Source: Candidatus Altimarinota bacterium | GTDB lineage: Bacteria; Patescibacteriota; Gracilibacteria; BD1-5; UBA6164 | DNA length: 64,000 bases | Assembly: GCA_020631485.1 (NCBI GenBank) | Contig: JAHDHC010000004.1 | Coordinates: 1-64,000, forward strand | Direction of reading: 5' to 3' | Part shown: in pieces, positions 34,446 to 45,843 of the stretch | How positions within the stretch are numbered: the first letter of the stretch is position 1 | Layout of the letters: the number at the start of each line of letters is the position of its first letter | Notes under the pieces: generated by a model | Seen by the model: only the letters and a program-made list of their open reading frames with translations | What the model was told of the DNA's origin: nothing | The model's database searches: none | Translations under genes and position numbers: made by a program

Positions 34446-35186
34446 TTAGATAGTATGTATTATTTTTCTCTGGTCTTCAAGTGTTAATTCATGTCATTTA
34501 TCATAGCGGAACCAGTTAGATGCTTGTCATCACTCAGTTACTAAACGTATATGTTTTCTATCACTATTTCTATATCAAAAAGTAAATTTTCAATATACTT
34601 CTCCATCTATTTCTAGAAGTTCTGAACAGTGGGTTACTTTAGAATTAGCTCATCTTGTCTGATGCACTTCTCCATCAAGGGTAAAGATATTATCTCCCTT
34701 TTTTGTGGATTGCTCTCAAAATTCTCTTCTTTTGAGAGTAGACTGTGTTAAAAGTTCTCAGAATCATCTTGAAATTAAATCAATCGATTGATCAAAATTT
34801 TTTTGTTTATTGTTTCTTTGTATGTGGGCTTCCTCCAGAGAAGCTTTTCATAGATTTTCATCTGCATACAACATAGGCGGATATCACAAAACAGCAGATA
34901 TCTCTCTGACTTTTCTATTCATATCCATTACTCACTCATCAGAACGGTCAATAATTCTATTTGAGATTGCAAATATAGCTCATATTGCTTGTGAGACTTT
35001 TCTTTGTACATCTTCAGCCTTAGAATCTAAGAGTGTAATTCATGTGTATTTATATTCCAGACACTTTATAGCTAAATTGTTATAAAACTTCATATTTTCT
35101 TCTATTCAGAGAATCTCAAATGAATCATTGATTTGCTCCATGAGTGTAATGATAGCTCCAGGCTTAAAATCGTGGTTATTAGTCAT
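34446..35186 (-). CDS. Unknown protein
   Basis: 246 residues. N-terminal helical part (LMEQINDSFEILGIEENMKF, AIGAIFAISNRIIDRSDE), C-terminal part with beta strands (DNIFTLDGEVHQTRG, GKFTFGYRNSDRKHIRLV) ending LEDQRKIIHTI. The lipoprotein downstream also has an EDQR sequence near its end. No signal peptide or membrane helix. Family not recognised. It is 9 bases upstream of the lipoprotein gene. Confidence 0.55.
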
Positions 35187-35333
35187 ATCTTAATTGAAAT
35201 AATGTATTTTGTAGTAGCTTTGAAATGTAGCTGGTGAATAATCAGTTATATAAAGAATTTTTGTTGTGCTGAGTATGATTTTTATCTCAGATATTTATAT
35301 TGAGGTCCCTAAATGATCTTTGTTACCTTTTTT

Positions 35334-37655
35334 CTAATTCATAAATGGTGCATCAGGATTTTTAACTGCATGTTGGTTTGACCAATTAAACATTTTTCTT
35401 CCGAGTTTACGCATCATACCCATTGGTCTTTCTCCAAAAGATCATTTTGGTGTTTTCACTTTTCATTCATCATCGTATTTCTTAACTATTTTTTTAAGGC
35501 TTCTTTTAGTTTTTATTGGCATTTTACTCTTATAGCTTCACAAGTGGTTATTTTGCTTATCATATATCGAGTATTTTTGTATTCTTGGAGTTACTACTGT
35601 AGCAAAACTTCACCATGTGATTTCAGCGATTCAGAATATGGTATGTAATCCTCACTCTACTACATGTACTAGTGGATTTCTTGATTGATTATATATTCTT
35701 GCATTATTGTAACTTGGCAAATGAATTACAGTTCTGAATGCCCTAGCAGCCTTCGTAAGTGTATAAATACCATTACCTATATCCTTTGAGGGCTTAAAGT
35801 CTCTTCTCACAACGTAATCTCATATTTCTACTCTAGACCCTGGAAAACTGAGAGAAAATCTACTTGTTTCAACATCTTCTAATTCATCATCATTGTTGTT
35901 TGTGAGTGATTCTTGTGCTCTTTCACTTTCATTATCTTTTGAAAGATCACCAGGAGTAGTATTTGTTTCATTATCGTCACTCTCAATAAAACTATTCATA
36001 GTTTCATTTGTGTCTATGTAAGCCCCGCTTATTATTTTGTATTCAATATCTGCTAAAGCATTATCTATAGCTGTTTTTAAAGATTTAGCTATGTCATTTT
36101 CTCTTCTCAACAGTCACCTTTTGGTTTTGAAACTATATACTTCTGAGACAGTGAATGGGAAATCTTTTGCTTGTAATGCAAAGTGTATATGACTATCAGA
36201 TATGTGTGAGAATGAAACATATTCTTTTTTTCCTCTTCTAATAGTTCATATTTGATGATCTTTTCTGAGAATTATATCATTTCAATATGTGTCCACGTGT
36301 GACAGTTGTTTTTTTGTGCCATTACTCGCAGCTATATCAAAAGGTGCTTCAGTAGCATTTTTTTCTTGCTCTTGTTTTATTAAATAATTGTGTAGAGCTT
36401 CAAAATACGCATGCATAAATTCGCCTTCTTTCAATTCATGTCATGTCACATAGAGTAGTTCATCTTTTTTTTGTTTTGAAGCCAAGCCTTTACTTATTGC
36501 TTCTTCTCAATGCTTCTTCAGCATTTGTTCAAAGAACGTATTAATTCATTCTTTTTCTATTCCTTGCATGATCTTTTTTCTCTTTACTTCAAGTTCTGGA
36601 TTTTTTAGTTCTGACGTTGTTGAGTTACTTCCTACTGATGAAACTTTAGTGTGTGGGATTTGTGTTAACTCATTTTCTTCAGAGTTATTGCCTTCGTGAT
36701 ATTTTTCTGTAGTTTCATCATCCCATCAAATATCAACTTGTTTCACATTCCCTTTTTCTACAACTTTAGTGAGTGTTTGTAGTTCGCCTTTATTTTTTTC
36801 AGTTTCATCTGCGCTTTGAGTGTCATCAGTACTTCTGGACTGATCCTCTGAAGTCTCTTCCACTATCTGAGGAAATGGCAACACTACTGAATCATCTGGT
36901 GATTCGCTCGATGTTTCTTGAGTATCAGTGTTTGATCATGTGTATTGAGGAGCTTCATTTTTTTCTGTTCAGAGTTTTTCAAGCTCTTCATATATTATGT
37001 TCATTCAATTAGGATTTATCTTTTGCTCAAGATTATCTAAAAGTTTTCCTGTCTTTTTTTCTCAATTTTTTCTGTGAAAATCTAATATTCTTTCTTTTAA
37101 GTATTGTAAAGTAAAAGAATATATTACTTCTGTAGTGATTGATTCTCAGTAAACTTCTTTTAATATATCAGAGGTTTCTGGAATGTTTGAGTCTGTTATT
37201 TCGTCAAATAAGCTTACAGCATTTTTAAGTATCTTTTTTCTAGATTCTGTGCTAAGAATCGGTTTTTTTGTTGCGCTATTAGCTTGATTATTCTCTATAG
37301 CATCTTTTTGGGTGATGGCTTCCATGATACTTTTGACAGATTGTTTTTCGGCTAAGTAGGTTTTGAAACCTTTAGAATTTATTGATTCTATTTCAGCGTT
37401 GAGGTCGAGTAATTTTTCTCAGGCAAGGAATTCGAGTATTTGATATCACTCGATTCAGAGAGTTTCAAGGATTGCCTTTTTCTCAAGCTCATTTGCATAT
37501 TGAAACTTGTAGATAAACTGCTCAAGGATTTTTGCGCTTGAAAAAATGTGCTCGATTGCAAGTACTTCTTGTTGTTTTCTTTCTAATGCTTCATTGAGAC
37601 TTAGTCATTCTAAATTGCTTTGGATATCTGCGAGAGGGATTTGTGGGTTATTCAT
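35334..37655 (-). CDS. Large acidic protein of unknown function
   Basis: 773 residues. Helical N-terminal ~260 residues (LNEALERKQQEVLAIEHIFS), a Glu/Ser/Thr-rich linker (~270-400; TQETSSESPDDS), a middle region with HELKEGEFMHAYFEALHNYL and VSFSHISDSHIHFALQAK, another acidic linker, and a basic C-terminus (RPMGMMRKLGRKMFNWSN). No membrane helix or signal. The alternation of ordered blocks and acidic linkers suggests a multi-domain scaffold or effector. First gene of a three-gene minus group; a 147-base gap separates it from the next. Confidence 0.6.
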
Positions 37656-37814
37656 TTTCTTAAAATAAAAAATAATGATTATTTTATTTATTAAAAATAT
37701 TAAATGTCAAATATATTTAACATGTTTTTCTAATATGTGGAAGAGCATCTTACAAATAAAATAAAAATTGCAAGTATGTTTGGTATAACTTTTCCAACTT
37801 TTCTTACAATTCTC

Positions 37815-37841
37815 TTGCAATCTTGTGATACACTGTATAAT
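37815..37841 (+). promoter_or_regulatory. Candidate promoter of the AbrB-RND operon
   Basis: TTGCAA (37815-37820) and TATAAT (37836-37841), spacer 15. It lies in the 260-base gap 37656-37915 between divergent transcription units, in which nothing else was recognised. Confidence 0.45.
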
Positions 37842-37915
37842 TATGTAATAGCTTTTTACTATAGTGACGATAGTTGAGAGAAAACAAGTTATGTATATTT
37901 TTTTAAATATTGGCT

Positions 37916-38134
37916 ATGGATAAATGCGATATAAAACTCTGTGGTGTTGTGACTATTGGTCCAAAGGGGCAAGTAGTTATCCCGAAGGAAGTTCGTGACA
38001 CTATTGGTATAGATACTGGTGACAGTATGGCTATTTTGGTGAGAGATAATAAGTTCATCTGACTTGTAAAAAATGAAGATGTTTCAGAACTGATGGAATA
38101 TATTAATAATACAAAAACAACATGAAATGGGTAG
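37916..38134 (+). CDS. AbrB/SpoVT-type DNA-binding protein
   Basis: 72 residues. Swapped-hairpin fold: VVTIGPKGQVVIPKEVRDTI, GIDTGDSMAILVRDNKFI, then a short helix. Such proteins are transition-state regulators or antitoxins (MazE). No toxin follows; the next genes are the membrane-fusion protein and RND transporter, so it probably controls them. Not far downstream are two RNA hairpins (38159-38198). Confidence 0.85.
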
Positions 38135-38158
38135 ATGATAAATGATGAAACCTACTTG

Positions 38159-38198
38159 TCTCTCCTTCTGGAAGGAGAGATCCTGCACTTGTTGCAGG
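38159..38198 (+). other. Two adjacent RNA hairpins before the membrane-fusion protein
   Basis: TCTCTCCTTC TG GAAGGAGAGA (38159-38180, 10-bp perfect stem) then CCTGCA-cttgt-TGCAGG (38182-38198). No T-run follows, so this is not an intrinsic terminator. The second ends 7 bases before the ATG at 38206 and could hide its ribosome binding site (GGAGAG); could set the ratio of regulator to transporter. Confidence 0.5.
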
Positions 38199-38205
38199 AG
38201 AGTGG

Positions 38206-40254
38206 ATGAGAAAAAGCGTGATAATAGGGTTCCTCACATTTTTTTTAGTTTCTTGTGGAGCAGATAGTGACCAAGAATCTGGAACATGAGCTGTAGAAAA
38301 ACAAGACTTTTTTATAGAGACAAGTTTCTTGTGAGACTTTCCAAAAGCATATACTATAAATAAGACAGGGAGACTGAACTCTACTCAAAACGTGCAGCTC
38401 AGTGCAAATGCTGCGGGGAGAGTACAGAACATCAAGGTAAAGGAAGGGCAGAAAGTTTCTAAAGGTCAACTTCTTGCGACACTGAGTGACAATATATGAA
38501 ACTACAATATTAATGTTGAAAAGGCATCAAATGCAATATCACGTGCTAAGCTCAACTACGATAGCCAAAAAATCCTTCTTGATAAACAAATAGCAGATGC
38601 TGAGCTCAATATAGCTCGACTTTCAGAGAATCTGATAAATCTCGAAAAAACAAATGCACAAAATATTCAGAGAAATGAAAATGATCAAACCAATATAAAT
38701 GCTGCAGAATCACTCGCTCGTATTGATCTCAACATCGAAAAGATAAATCAAAATATAGAAAAGATAAATCAAAATGTTACAAAACTCGAATTTGACGCAA
38801 CAAATCAAGAAATTGCAAACGATGAAACGCTCAACGGCTTTAAAACGAGGATTCAAAATGAGCAAAACTCCCTCAGGCTCTCACTGGATGATATTATAGA
38901 GTTTTCAGATGAGATCCTCTGAATCACAGAAAAAAATAGAAATGAAAATGATGATTTTGAAAGATATCTCTGAGCGAGAGATAAAGTACAGCTTACAGAG
39001 TCAGAAAATTCACTCAGGGCGCTCATAGCGTTTCGTAATGGTGAGTTTGAGTCTTTCGTGCCAGATGATCTACTCTCTATGACTGAAGATCAGATGAGAC
39101 AGGCAATCAGTACAGGAGAGAGGTGATACGCTCTTGTAAAACAGCTTCTTGCTGATCTTGAAACAACTTTTCAAAATTCGCTTGTGAGTTCAAGGAATCT
39201 TTCAGAACAACAAATAGATGCATATATTGGGACGATAAATGGATATCAAGCAAGTACACAAGGCTCATATACCTGATTTATATCACTCAAAAATCAGATA
39301 GAGAGTTTCCTCAAAACCTATGAAAATACCGAAGACTCGACAAGAAAACAGATAGCACTATTGAAAACAGATATAGACATACTTAAAAAAGAGAGAGAAA
39401 TCGCTATAAATGATAGGCTTATCCAAGAAAAAAATCTCAACAACGCGGAAAAAAATCTCGAACTGTGACTCGAGTCTACTATAACTCAGGGAAGTGATGC
39501 GATCACAAATCTCAAAAATCAACTTGCTTCAGCTGAGCTCAACTATAAGAATGCAAAAGACAATAGATCAGTGACCCTTAAAACATTGAATAATCAGATT
39601 CAAGAAGCAAACATCAACTACAATCAAGCTATCAGAGAAAGAGCGAAACTCTCGATCTATGCACCTATCTCAGGAACTATTTCTTCTGTTGACGTAGACC
39701 TATGACAAGAAGTGGGAAATGGCTGACAATTATTTCAGATACAAAATACCTCAAACTCTGAGATATCGATCTGACTGAGCGATGATGAGCTCGAGCTTGT
39801 AAAAGTCTGAACAAAACTCGCAGTTGAATACGATGGAAAGGCCGAAAAAGCTGAGATATTTTCCATCTCAGATGTTGCTGATGATAACTTGAACTACAAG
39901 GCTATTATTAAACTGAGTGGTGATGGAATAAAACTCTGAGAAATAGTTCGTGTATATATACCTGTAAAATCACAATATACACTCATCCCTCTCAATATAG
40001 TGAAGGTAAGTAATGATGGAACAAATGGTCAGATATCCCTCTACGATGGTGAAAATGATACTTTTAAAACACTCAGAGTAGAGCTTGGTAATAGCTACGC
40101 TGAGCAGATTCAAGTACGTAGTTGTGAGAACCTCAATACTGATGTTATACAGCAAGAATTTATTCCATGTGAAGCTATGAAAAACTCTGAAGTAGTTACA
40201 TCAAATATCTCAAATTTTGATGAAAATAAATTTACAATAGTAAGAAAAAAATAA
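38206..40254 (+). CDS. Membrane-fusion lipoprotein of an RND-type exporter
   Basis: 682 residues. Lipoprotein signal (FLTFFLVSCGAD, Cys17). Split biotinyl-lipoyl domain: QLSANAAGRVQNIKVKEGQK and VSKGQLLATL before, IYAPISGTISSVDVDLGQEV after a very long coiled coil (~residues 105-500; repeated IEKINQN). C-terminal beta-barrel and distal part (VYIPVKSQYTLIPLNIVKV). The coiled coil is about twice that of AcrA-type proteins. It abuts the RND gene (3-base gap). There is no TolC-type gene, and Absconditabacteria are thought to have one membrane, so what the hairpin reaches is unclear. Confidence 0.85.
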
Positions 40255-40257
40255 GAT

Positions 40258-43200
40258 ATGGTACACTCGTTTTTTAGTTTTTGGGTTCGTAACCTCAGAG
40301 TTACATTTCTTGCTATATTTCTCATAATTGCAGCTTGAGTATTTTCTCTTTATAGTATCCCGAAAGAATCAAGTCCAGATATAGAGTTTGGGATACTTTC
40401 GGTTAACACTATTTACCCATGAGTAAATCCTGTAGATATTGACTCAATCATCACAGACAAGATAGAAGCGGAGATACAGGATCTGGAGTGAGTAAAAAAG
40501 ATCACTTCGAGCTCATCAGTTGGTATATCCAGTATTACACTCGAGCTTGAGCCAGACGCGATAACTAGAGATGTACTTACAGATGTAAAAGACAAGATTG
40601 ATAGTTTACAGTTCCCAGAAGATGTTGAAGATCCTGTGGTAACTGAGCTTTCTACTTCAAATACTCTTGTGTTTGAGTTGCTGCTTTATGGAGACGAAGA
40701 TAAGTTTGATCAGTTTTTACTCAAGCAAAAGGCACAGATTATAAAAGCAAAACTTGAGTGAAAAAATGGAATAGCCACCATAAATCTTGCCTGAGCCGAT
40801 ATCCAATGATTTGGCTGAGGAGGATCAGGCTCTGACTACAAGATAAAAGTCCTTTTAGACAAAGATAAAGTAGAGCTTCTCTGACTTTCACTCAACAATA
40901 TAAGTTCGATTATACGTGCTTTCAATTCAAATACTTCGATTTGAAACTATCAAGTATGAGATCTCAAGTACGATTTCCGTTTTGAAGGAGAGCTTGAAAA
41001 CATACAGGAGCTCAAAGAACTTATTATCCGTGATAATGGGAACTCACAAGTTCGCTTGCAAGACATAGCGACGTTCAAAAAAGAATACGATGATACGAGT
41101 ATCAAAAAACTCTGACTCTATCAAGACACTGGATACAACTATACTTCACTTTCATTCAATAAATGAGAGTGAAGCAATATATTTAGTGTGTCAGCTAAGA
41201 CAAAAGAATCGATAGAGAAACTTCTCTGAGAAAAAGAGTTTGAAGGTCTCAACTACTCTTTTACAAACGATCTTTCAGAGGTAATTATAGAGGACTATAA
41301 GAATCTCTCTGAAACTGCTGTAGTTACACTTGTACTCGTATTTATCACTATACTTTTATTTGTATGATTTCGTGAGTCAGTTGTTGCGACTCTTTTGCTC
41401 CCACTTGCCTTTATGATAACTTTTATCGTACTTGATGCACTTGGACTGAGCCTCAACTTTCTCACGAATTTTTCTCTTATACTTACACTTTGAATTGCGA
41501 TTGATACAGTGATCGTAATTATCGAGTGAGCAAGTGAGAAAACTAAGCTCTGATACACGAGAGTTTCAGCGATCTTGCTTGCCATAAGAGATTTTAAATC
41601 CCCACTTATCAGTGGGACACTGACGACACTGAGTGCATTTCTTCCTATGATCTTTCTTCCTTGAGTGATAGGGAAGTTTCTCGCCTACATCCCAATCACT
41701 GTTTTTACGACGCTTCTTGCCGCACTCGCTCTCTCGCTTACATTGTCCTCAGGACTTTTTGTGAAACTGATCCGTCAAAAACCCTACTATATACCTGAAC
41801 CATCTCTGGAAGCAAATCTCTCAAAAGAAGATACCCTCCTCCTTGAAATAGAGAGGAAATGAAGAGAAGAAAAGAGCGAAGAAAAGCTCTGAATCCGTGA
41901 ATCTGTTCTTGGACGTTTATGAAACATATACACCGCGATACTTTGAAAAATCCTTCATTCATTTGTTCTTTCCTTTTTTGTCACAATTGTCCCAGTGATA
42001 TTGATGATCCTTACCTTTATCTTTATATCCCCAAAGATAGGATTTACCCTTTTCCCTGCAACTGATGAAGGAGTTCTCAACATAAATATAAGCGCGAGAG
42101 AATGAACAGATAAAGAGTATTTTCTGCCGTATCTCTCGGATATAGATAGTGTCATCTCTCAGTATGAAGAAGTAAAAGTGTACTATACGACTTTGAGTGA
42201 CAACAATCTCTCACTTGCAGTAAACCTGTATGAAGCAGCAGAAAGACAAGAAAAATGACAAAAAAACATATTTGAACTCGAAGAACTCATCATACAAGGT
42301 CTAGAACCTCTCGAGTCACAATGACTTGAGGTCAATGTCTCTAAACAAGCAAATGGTCCACCTACCTGAGATCCAGTTGGTATCAAGCTCATAGCTGATT
42401 CAAATAAGGACTTTGATACACTCAGAACTGTGTCATCTGACTTTGAGAACTATCTTCGTACATTAGAAGGTACCAGATCAGTAGGTTCAAGCTCTACAGA
42501 AACTCCATGACAGTTTATATTTGAGTTTGATAATGAGAAGCTCAGTAATATCTGACTCACGCCTGATGATCTCCTTCGAGAATTGTATTTTTACACAAAT
42601 GGACTGACTGTTGGGAGTATCAAATCAACCTACGAAGACAACGATATAGTTCTCAGTTTTGCCCAGTTTGAGGATAAACTCAATCCTAAAGATATAACTG
42701 ATATCGTTATAAATACGCAAAAGTGAGATATCCGTATAGGGGACTTTGCAGAGTACAATTTTAAAAAATCAGTTTCATCTATAGGGAGGGAAGATGGAAA
42801 AATAACGATATCGGTATGATCTAAACTCGAGAATTGATTTCTCCCAACTGACTTACAGCCGAAACTTGAAGAGTTTGCACAGAAGTATAACTACCCTGAA
42901 GGGATCAGCTTCATCGCCTGATGAGAGCAGTCAGAAAACAGTGAACTTATTATCTCTACCTTCCGTTCGCTCTTTATCTCTTTGTTTTTGATATTTTCAA
43001 TTCTGGTATTTCAGTTTAACTCATTTCGTCAGCCTGTTATTGTCCTATACTCAGTTATTCTCGCACTCCTCTGAGTAAATGTAGGACTCTATCTCACGGG
43101 AAATCCATATAGTATGACTTTTTGAATCTGATTTATAGCCCTAACAGGTATCGTGGTAAATGACGCGATTATCTTGATTGATAAGATCAATGCTACTCTC

Positions 43201-43527
43201 TGAAGAAAACAATCAGAGAATCTAGATCATATTCACTACGAAGAAAAAATAGAGAAAATTGTGATAGCTTCAAAGTCACGTCTCCAACCAGTTATAGTTA
43301 CCACACTCACAACAGTATTCTGACTTCTCCCACTCGCACTTCAAGACGAGTTCTGGGCAGGGCTCTGATACACTGTAGTATTCTGACTCATAGTAGGTTC
43401 CACCATGACCCTCTTTGCTATCCCAGTACTCTACAAGGCACTGGTACTCAAAAGACAAAAAAAATACTACATCAAAAGATTCTTTTGATCAGTACTTTGA
43501 TTATTTAGAAGAAAGAAAAGAGTGTAA
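40258..43527 (+). CDS. RND-superfamily transporter (HAE/AcrB-like)
   Basis: 1089 residues with the usual two halves: helix 1 (RVTFLAIFLIIAAGVFSLYS), PKESSPDIEF, a large porter domain (YPGVNPVDID, LEGVKKI), helices 2-6 (ETAVVTLVLVFITILLF, GIAIDTVIVIIEGASE), helix 7 on, and the second porter/helix half (STFRSLFISLFLIFSILV, GIVVNDAIILIDKI). Helix 4 has GIAIDTVIVIIEG with the Asp used for proton relay; AcrB has Asp-Asp (VDDAIV) there, and a second Asp was not obvious. Exports hydrophobic or large substrates by proton exchange. Coupled to the membrane-fusion lipoprotein. Confidence 0.9.
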
Positions 43528-43560
43528 GATTATCCAAATAATACGCTTGTAAATCGAAAT

Positions 43561-43597
43561 AAAAAAGTCTAATCATTAATTTGGTTAGATTTTTTTA
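43561..43597 (+). terminator. Intrinsic terminator after the RND gene
   Basis: AAAAAAGTCTAA, 9-11-base loop, TTAGATTTTTT with one G-T pair. Confidence 0.7.
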
Positions 43598-43607
43598 TTT
43601 CGAATAT

Positions 43608-44150
43608 TTAGCTAAAGTATCTCACTAACACAGCAACACTTCGATCTTCTTTCATCTTTCAGGATTTGATGAGAGCAAAAATTTCTACTTCATCGAGGAA
43701 GGATATTTCAATACCGTGTTCATGTTCATGCCCGGTGAGCTTTTGTTCTCAAATTTTCTGAATCTGTCCAGAAAGATAATACAGATCCCATTCTACTGTT
43801 GCTCATGCCTTTGAAACATGTACAATTTCTAAATCTGAAAGTTCATCGATCCCTGCTTCTTCTTTTGCCTCAAGTCGTGCTGTATCATAAACAGTTGTAT
43901 TGAGCTTATCTTCATCATTTCGAACTTCTAAATATGGAACAAGCTCATCAAAGACCTTTCAACCAGGAATTCTATAGTCAAAGGTATCATACTCGAATCT
44001 ATGTTCTTTAATTATGAGAATTTTGTTCTCATGATTTTTAAGAATGAGTCGAACTCATGGAGGACGTACTACTCTTTCAAATCATTTTTCTTGATGTCTC
44101 TCAACTGTAAATAGCTCTCAAGTAAATATATTTTTCCGAGGACTCTGCAT
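43608..44150 (-). CDS. NUDIX hydrolase, ADP-ribose pyrophosphatase-like
   Basis: 180 residues. NUDIX box split by an insertion: GGKVFDE then ~20 residues then ARLEAKEEAGID (consensus GGx5Ex7REUxEExGU with Leu-Glu in place of Arg-Glu). N-terminal strands FERVVRPPGVRLILKN and HRFEYDTFDYRIPG. Family members hydrolyse nucleoside diphosphates linked to another moiety, such as ADP-ribose. Its ATG overlaps the stop of ppa (TAATG), so both are coupled; both enzymes handle pyrophosphate bonds. Confidence 0.8.
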
Positions 44151-44740
44151 TAATCTTGAAATTTTGGGAGATATTCAGTTTTGTATCTCTCTTCACATTC
44201 GCGGATAGTTTTCAGAGCTTCTTCAACCCCATAAAAACCTCCAACTTCACAAGTTCCTGGTTTTTTGAGATGCTTGTAGTATTCAAGATAGTGTTGCGTT
44301 TCTTTTTTCCAGTATTCTCCAAGTTGATCTATATCTGTAACATGATCTTGTCTCTTGTCATCATGTACAACTGCTACGATTTTGTCGTCAACTTCTCCAC
44401 CATCTACAAATTTGATCACTCCGATGACTCTGAGTTTTACGAGAGATCCTGGCACAAATTGTTCTGTGACATTCACGATCACGGTATCAAGCATATCATC
44501 ATCTTCGTCCCAAGTGCAGGGAATCGCTCCATATGAAAATGGATAAGCAAGCGATGAATATCCAACTCTATCGAGCTGAAGAGTTCCAGTTTCAGTAATA
44601 AACTCATATTTATTAATAGTTCCAGCGTTGATTTCAACAAGACTGTTAATGACATTCTCATCTTCGCCTTCTGCAAATGCAGGAAGTACATGGAGCAGGT
44701 TGAGCATATATTTGCTTGGTGGGTGGTTGATATTTGCCAT
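44150..44740 (-). CDS. ppa: Inorganic pyrophosphatase, family I
   Basis: 196 residues, close to the usual ~175-200. Motifs: DRVGYSSLAYPFSYGAIPCT, then WDEDDDMLDTVIVN (Asp cluster holding Mg, equivalent to DGDPLD), and DKIVAVVHDDKRQDHV. It hydrolyses PPi from biosynthesis. The gene contains no UGA codon although it has 14 glycines, unlike most neighbours. Coupled to the NUDIX gene. Confidence 0.93.
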   Translation of the reverse strand: MANINHPPSKYMLNLLHVLPAFAEGEDENVINSLVEINAGTINKYEFITETGTLQLDRVGYSSLAYPFSYGAIPCTWDEDDDMLDTVIVNVTEQFVPGSLVKLRVIGVIKFVDGGEVDDKIVAVVHDDKRQDHVTDIDQLGEYWKKETQHYLEYYKHLKKPGTCEVGGFYGVEEALKTIRECEERYKTEYLPKFQD

Positions 44741-44833
44741 AATTCATTGGTTAATTTTACAATGCTAAAATTATAAATAATTTTGGAGAAAATCAATATT
44801 TATAAATAGAAACAAAACATTTAGTTCAATTAT

Positions 44834-44862
44834 TTGACAGTAATAAATTTATATGTTTTAAT
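44834..44862 (+). promoter_or_regulatory. Strong sigma70-type promoter
   Basis: Consensus TTGACA (44834-44839), 17-base spacer, TTTAAT (44857-44862). It precedes a 53-residue gene and a terminator, so it defines a short separate transcript. Confidence 0.65.
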
Positions 44863-44894
44863 ATATATACTTTATTATTAATTTGTTTTCTATT

Positions 44895-45056
44895 ATGACA
44901 CAACAAATAAAAAGTGCTGCACAAAAGGTAAAAGCTTTTGATGAGAAAAATACTAATTTTTCAGGTTTTACATATTGGATGCTCTTCGTAACAGCATGTG
45001 CTGTATGGATGAATTCTTTTAACCAAGCTGCAGCGAGTCTCTACTCTATTATATAG
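44895..45056 (+). CDS. Small single-helix membrane protein
   Basis: 53 residues. Polar N-terminus (KSAAQKVKAFDEKNTNFSG) and one hydrophobic helix (YWMLFVTACAVWMNSF) followed by Ala-rich end. It has its own strong promoter and terminator (45077-45110), so probably highly expressed. No UGA codon. Family not recognised. Confidence 0.55.
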   Translation: MTQQIKSAAQKVKAFDEKNTNFSGFTYWMLFVTACAVWMNSFNQAAASLYSII

Positions 45057-45076
45057 AATATAGATTCAAAAAAATA

Positions 45077-45110
45077 AAAGCCCTACACCGTATTGGTGTA
45101 GGGCTTTTTT
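45077..45110 (+). terminator. Intrinsic terminator
   Basis: AAAGCCCTACACC, 5-base loop, GGTGTAGGGCTTT and T-run. Confidence 0.9.
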
Positions 45111-45195
45111 AATCTCCAGCATCTCGCCAGCTTCGGAAATAGTTCCAGCATAACATGAGACAAGCCGAATAGAAGAGATATTCTACAAAAAGCAT
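45109..45195 (-). CDS. Possible very short peptide gene
   Basis: 28 residues (MLFVEYLFYSACLMLCWNYF start), hydrophobic with two Cys and aromatic residues, preceded by a good ribosome binding site (TAGGAGT) 10 bases upstream. It ends at the convergent terminator. Short length makes this uncertain; only the RBS and the aromatic content argue for it. Confidence 0.35.
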   Translation of the reverse strand: MLFVEYLFYSACLMLCWNYFRSWRDAGD

Positions 45196-45299
45196 AGTGT
45201 ATACTCCTAAAAATATCTATATACTAGAATACAAAAATATTTTATAAATACAAAAAAAAGAATCTCAATAACTAAAGATTCTCTTGATTTTCGTCTTAA

Positions 45300-45653
45300 T
45301 TATGCAGACATTTCTTGAATTGCGATATCAACAGTGTCAACCGTTGGGATGATCGTTGTTATCCCCACAAGTTCAAGTACATCTTTTACCCCTTCATCAC
45401 AATTAGAGATATACATTTGCCCGTCGTTATCTTCTACGTTTGAGAATACATCAGCTATATATCCAATAGACTTAGAGTTGAGATATTTGAGACCGTGTAG
45501 GTTAAAAATAATTTTTTTATCTGTAAAGTCTCAGATCTCACTGTAGAGATTTGTAAATGTTTTATCTGCATTTGTTTCATCGAGTTCACCACTGAACTCA
45601 AATATAGTAATTCCACTCTCTTCTTTTTTGTTTATTTCGATAAGTGTCTCCAT
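45300..45653 (-). CDS. STAS-domain protein, anti-anti-sigma-factor-like
   Basis: 117 residues. STAS pattern: SGITIFEFSGELDETNADKT, KKIIFNLHGLKYLNSKSIGY (the Ser that is phosphorylated in SpoIIAA-type proteins is in NSKSIG), DNDGQMYISNCDE, VGITTIIPTVDT. Usually the target of a serine kinase anti-sigma factor, which is not in this window. One UGA only. Single gene. Confidence 0.82.
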
Positions 45654-45784
45654 TTTTGAAATCAATTAATTTTATAATACTTAAATATTTTAGCCTACTT
45701 CTCACACAAAATCAAATAATTTCCCTATTTTTCTCTCGACAAGGAGTATTTTTTGTTTTTTTACTAGAAAAGCCAGGATGCATA

Positions 45785-45812
45785 TTGATTTTTTTGTGTA
45801 TTTTGCTAAAAT
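45785..45812 (+). promoter_or_regulatory. Promoter of the superoxide dismutase gene
   Basis: TTGATT (45785-45790), 16-base spacer, TAAAAT (45807-45812), 32 bases before the ATG. The extended 10 region GCTAAAAT is the same as at the adhesin promoter (28117-28124). Confidence 0.55.
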
Positions 45813-45843
45813 AATCATAGTTAATTCCTAAAATTTCTCTCCT

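Noticed and set aside
38135-38224. 29-residue ORF between the AbrB-like gene and the membrane-fusion protein
   Set aside because: It starts right after the AbrB stop, but its codons are made by the two hairpins; no other support for coding.
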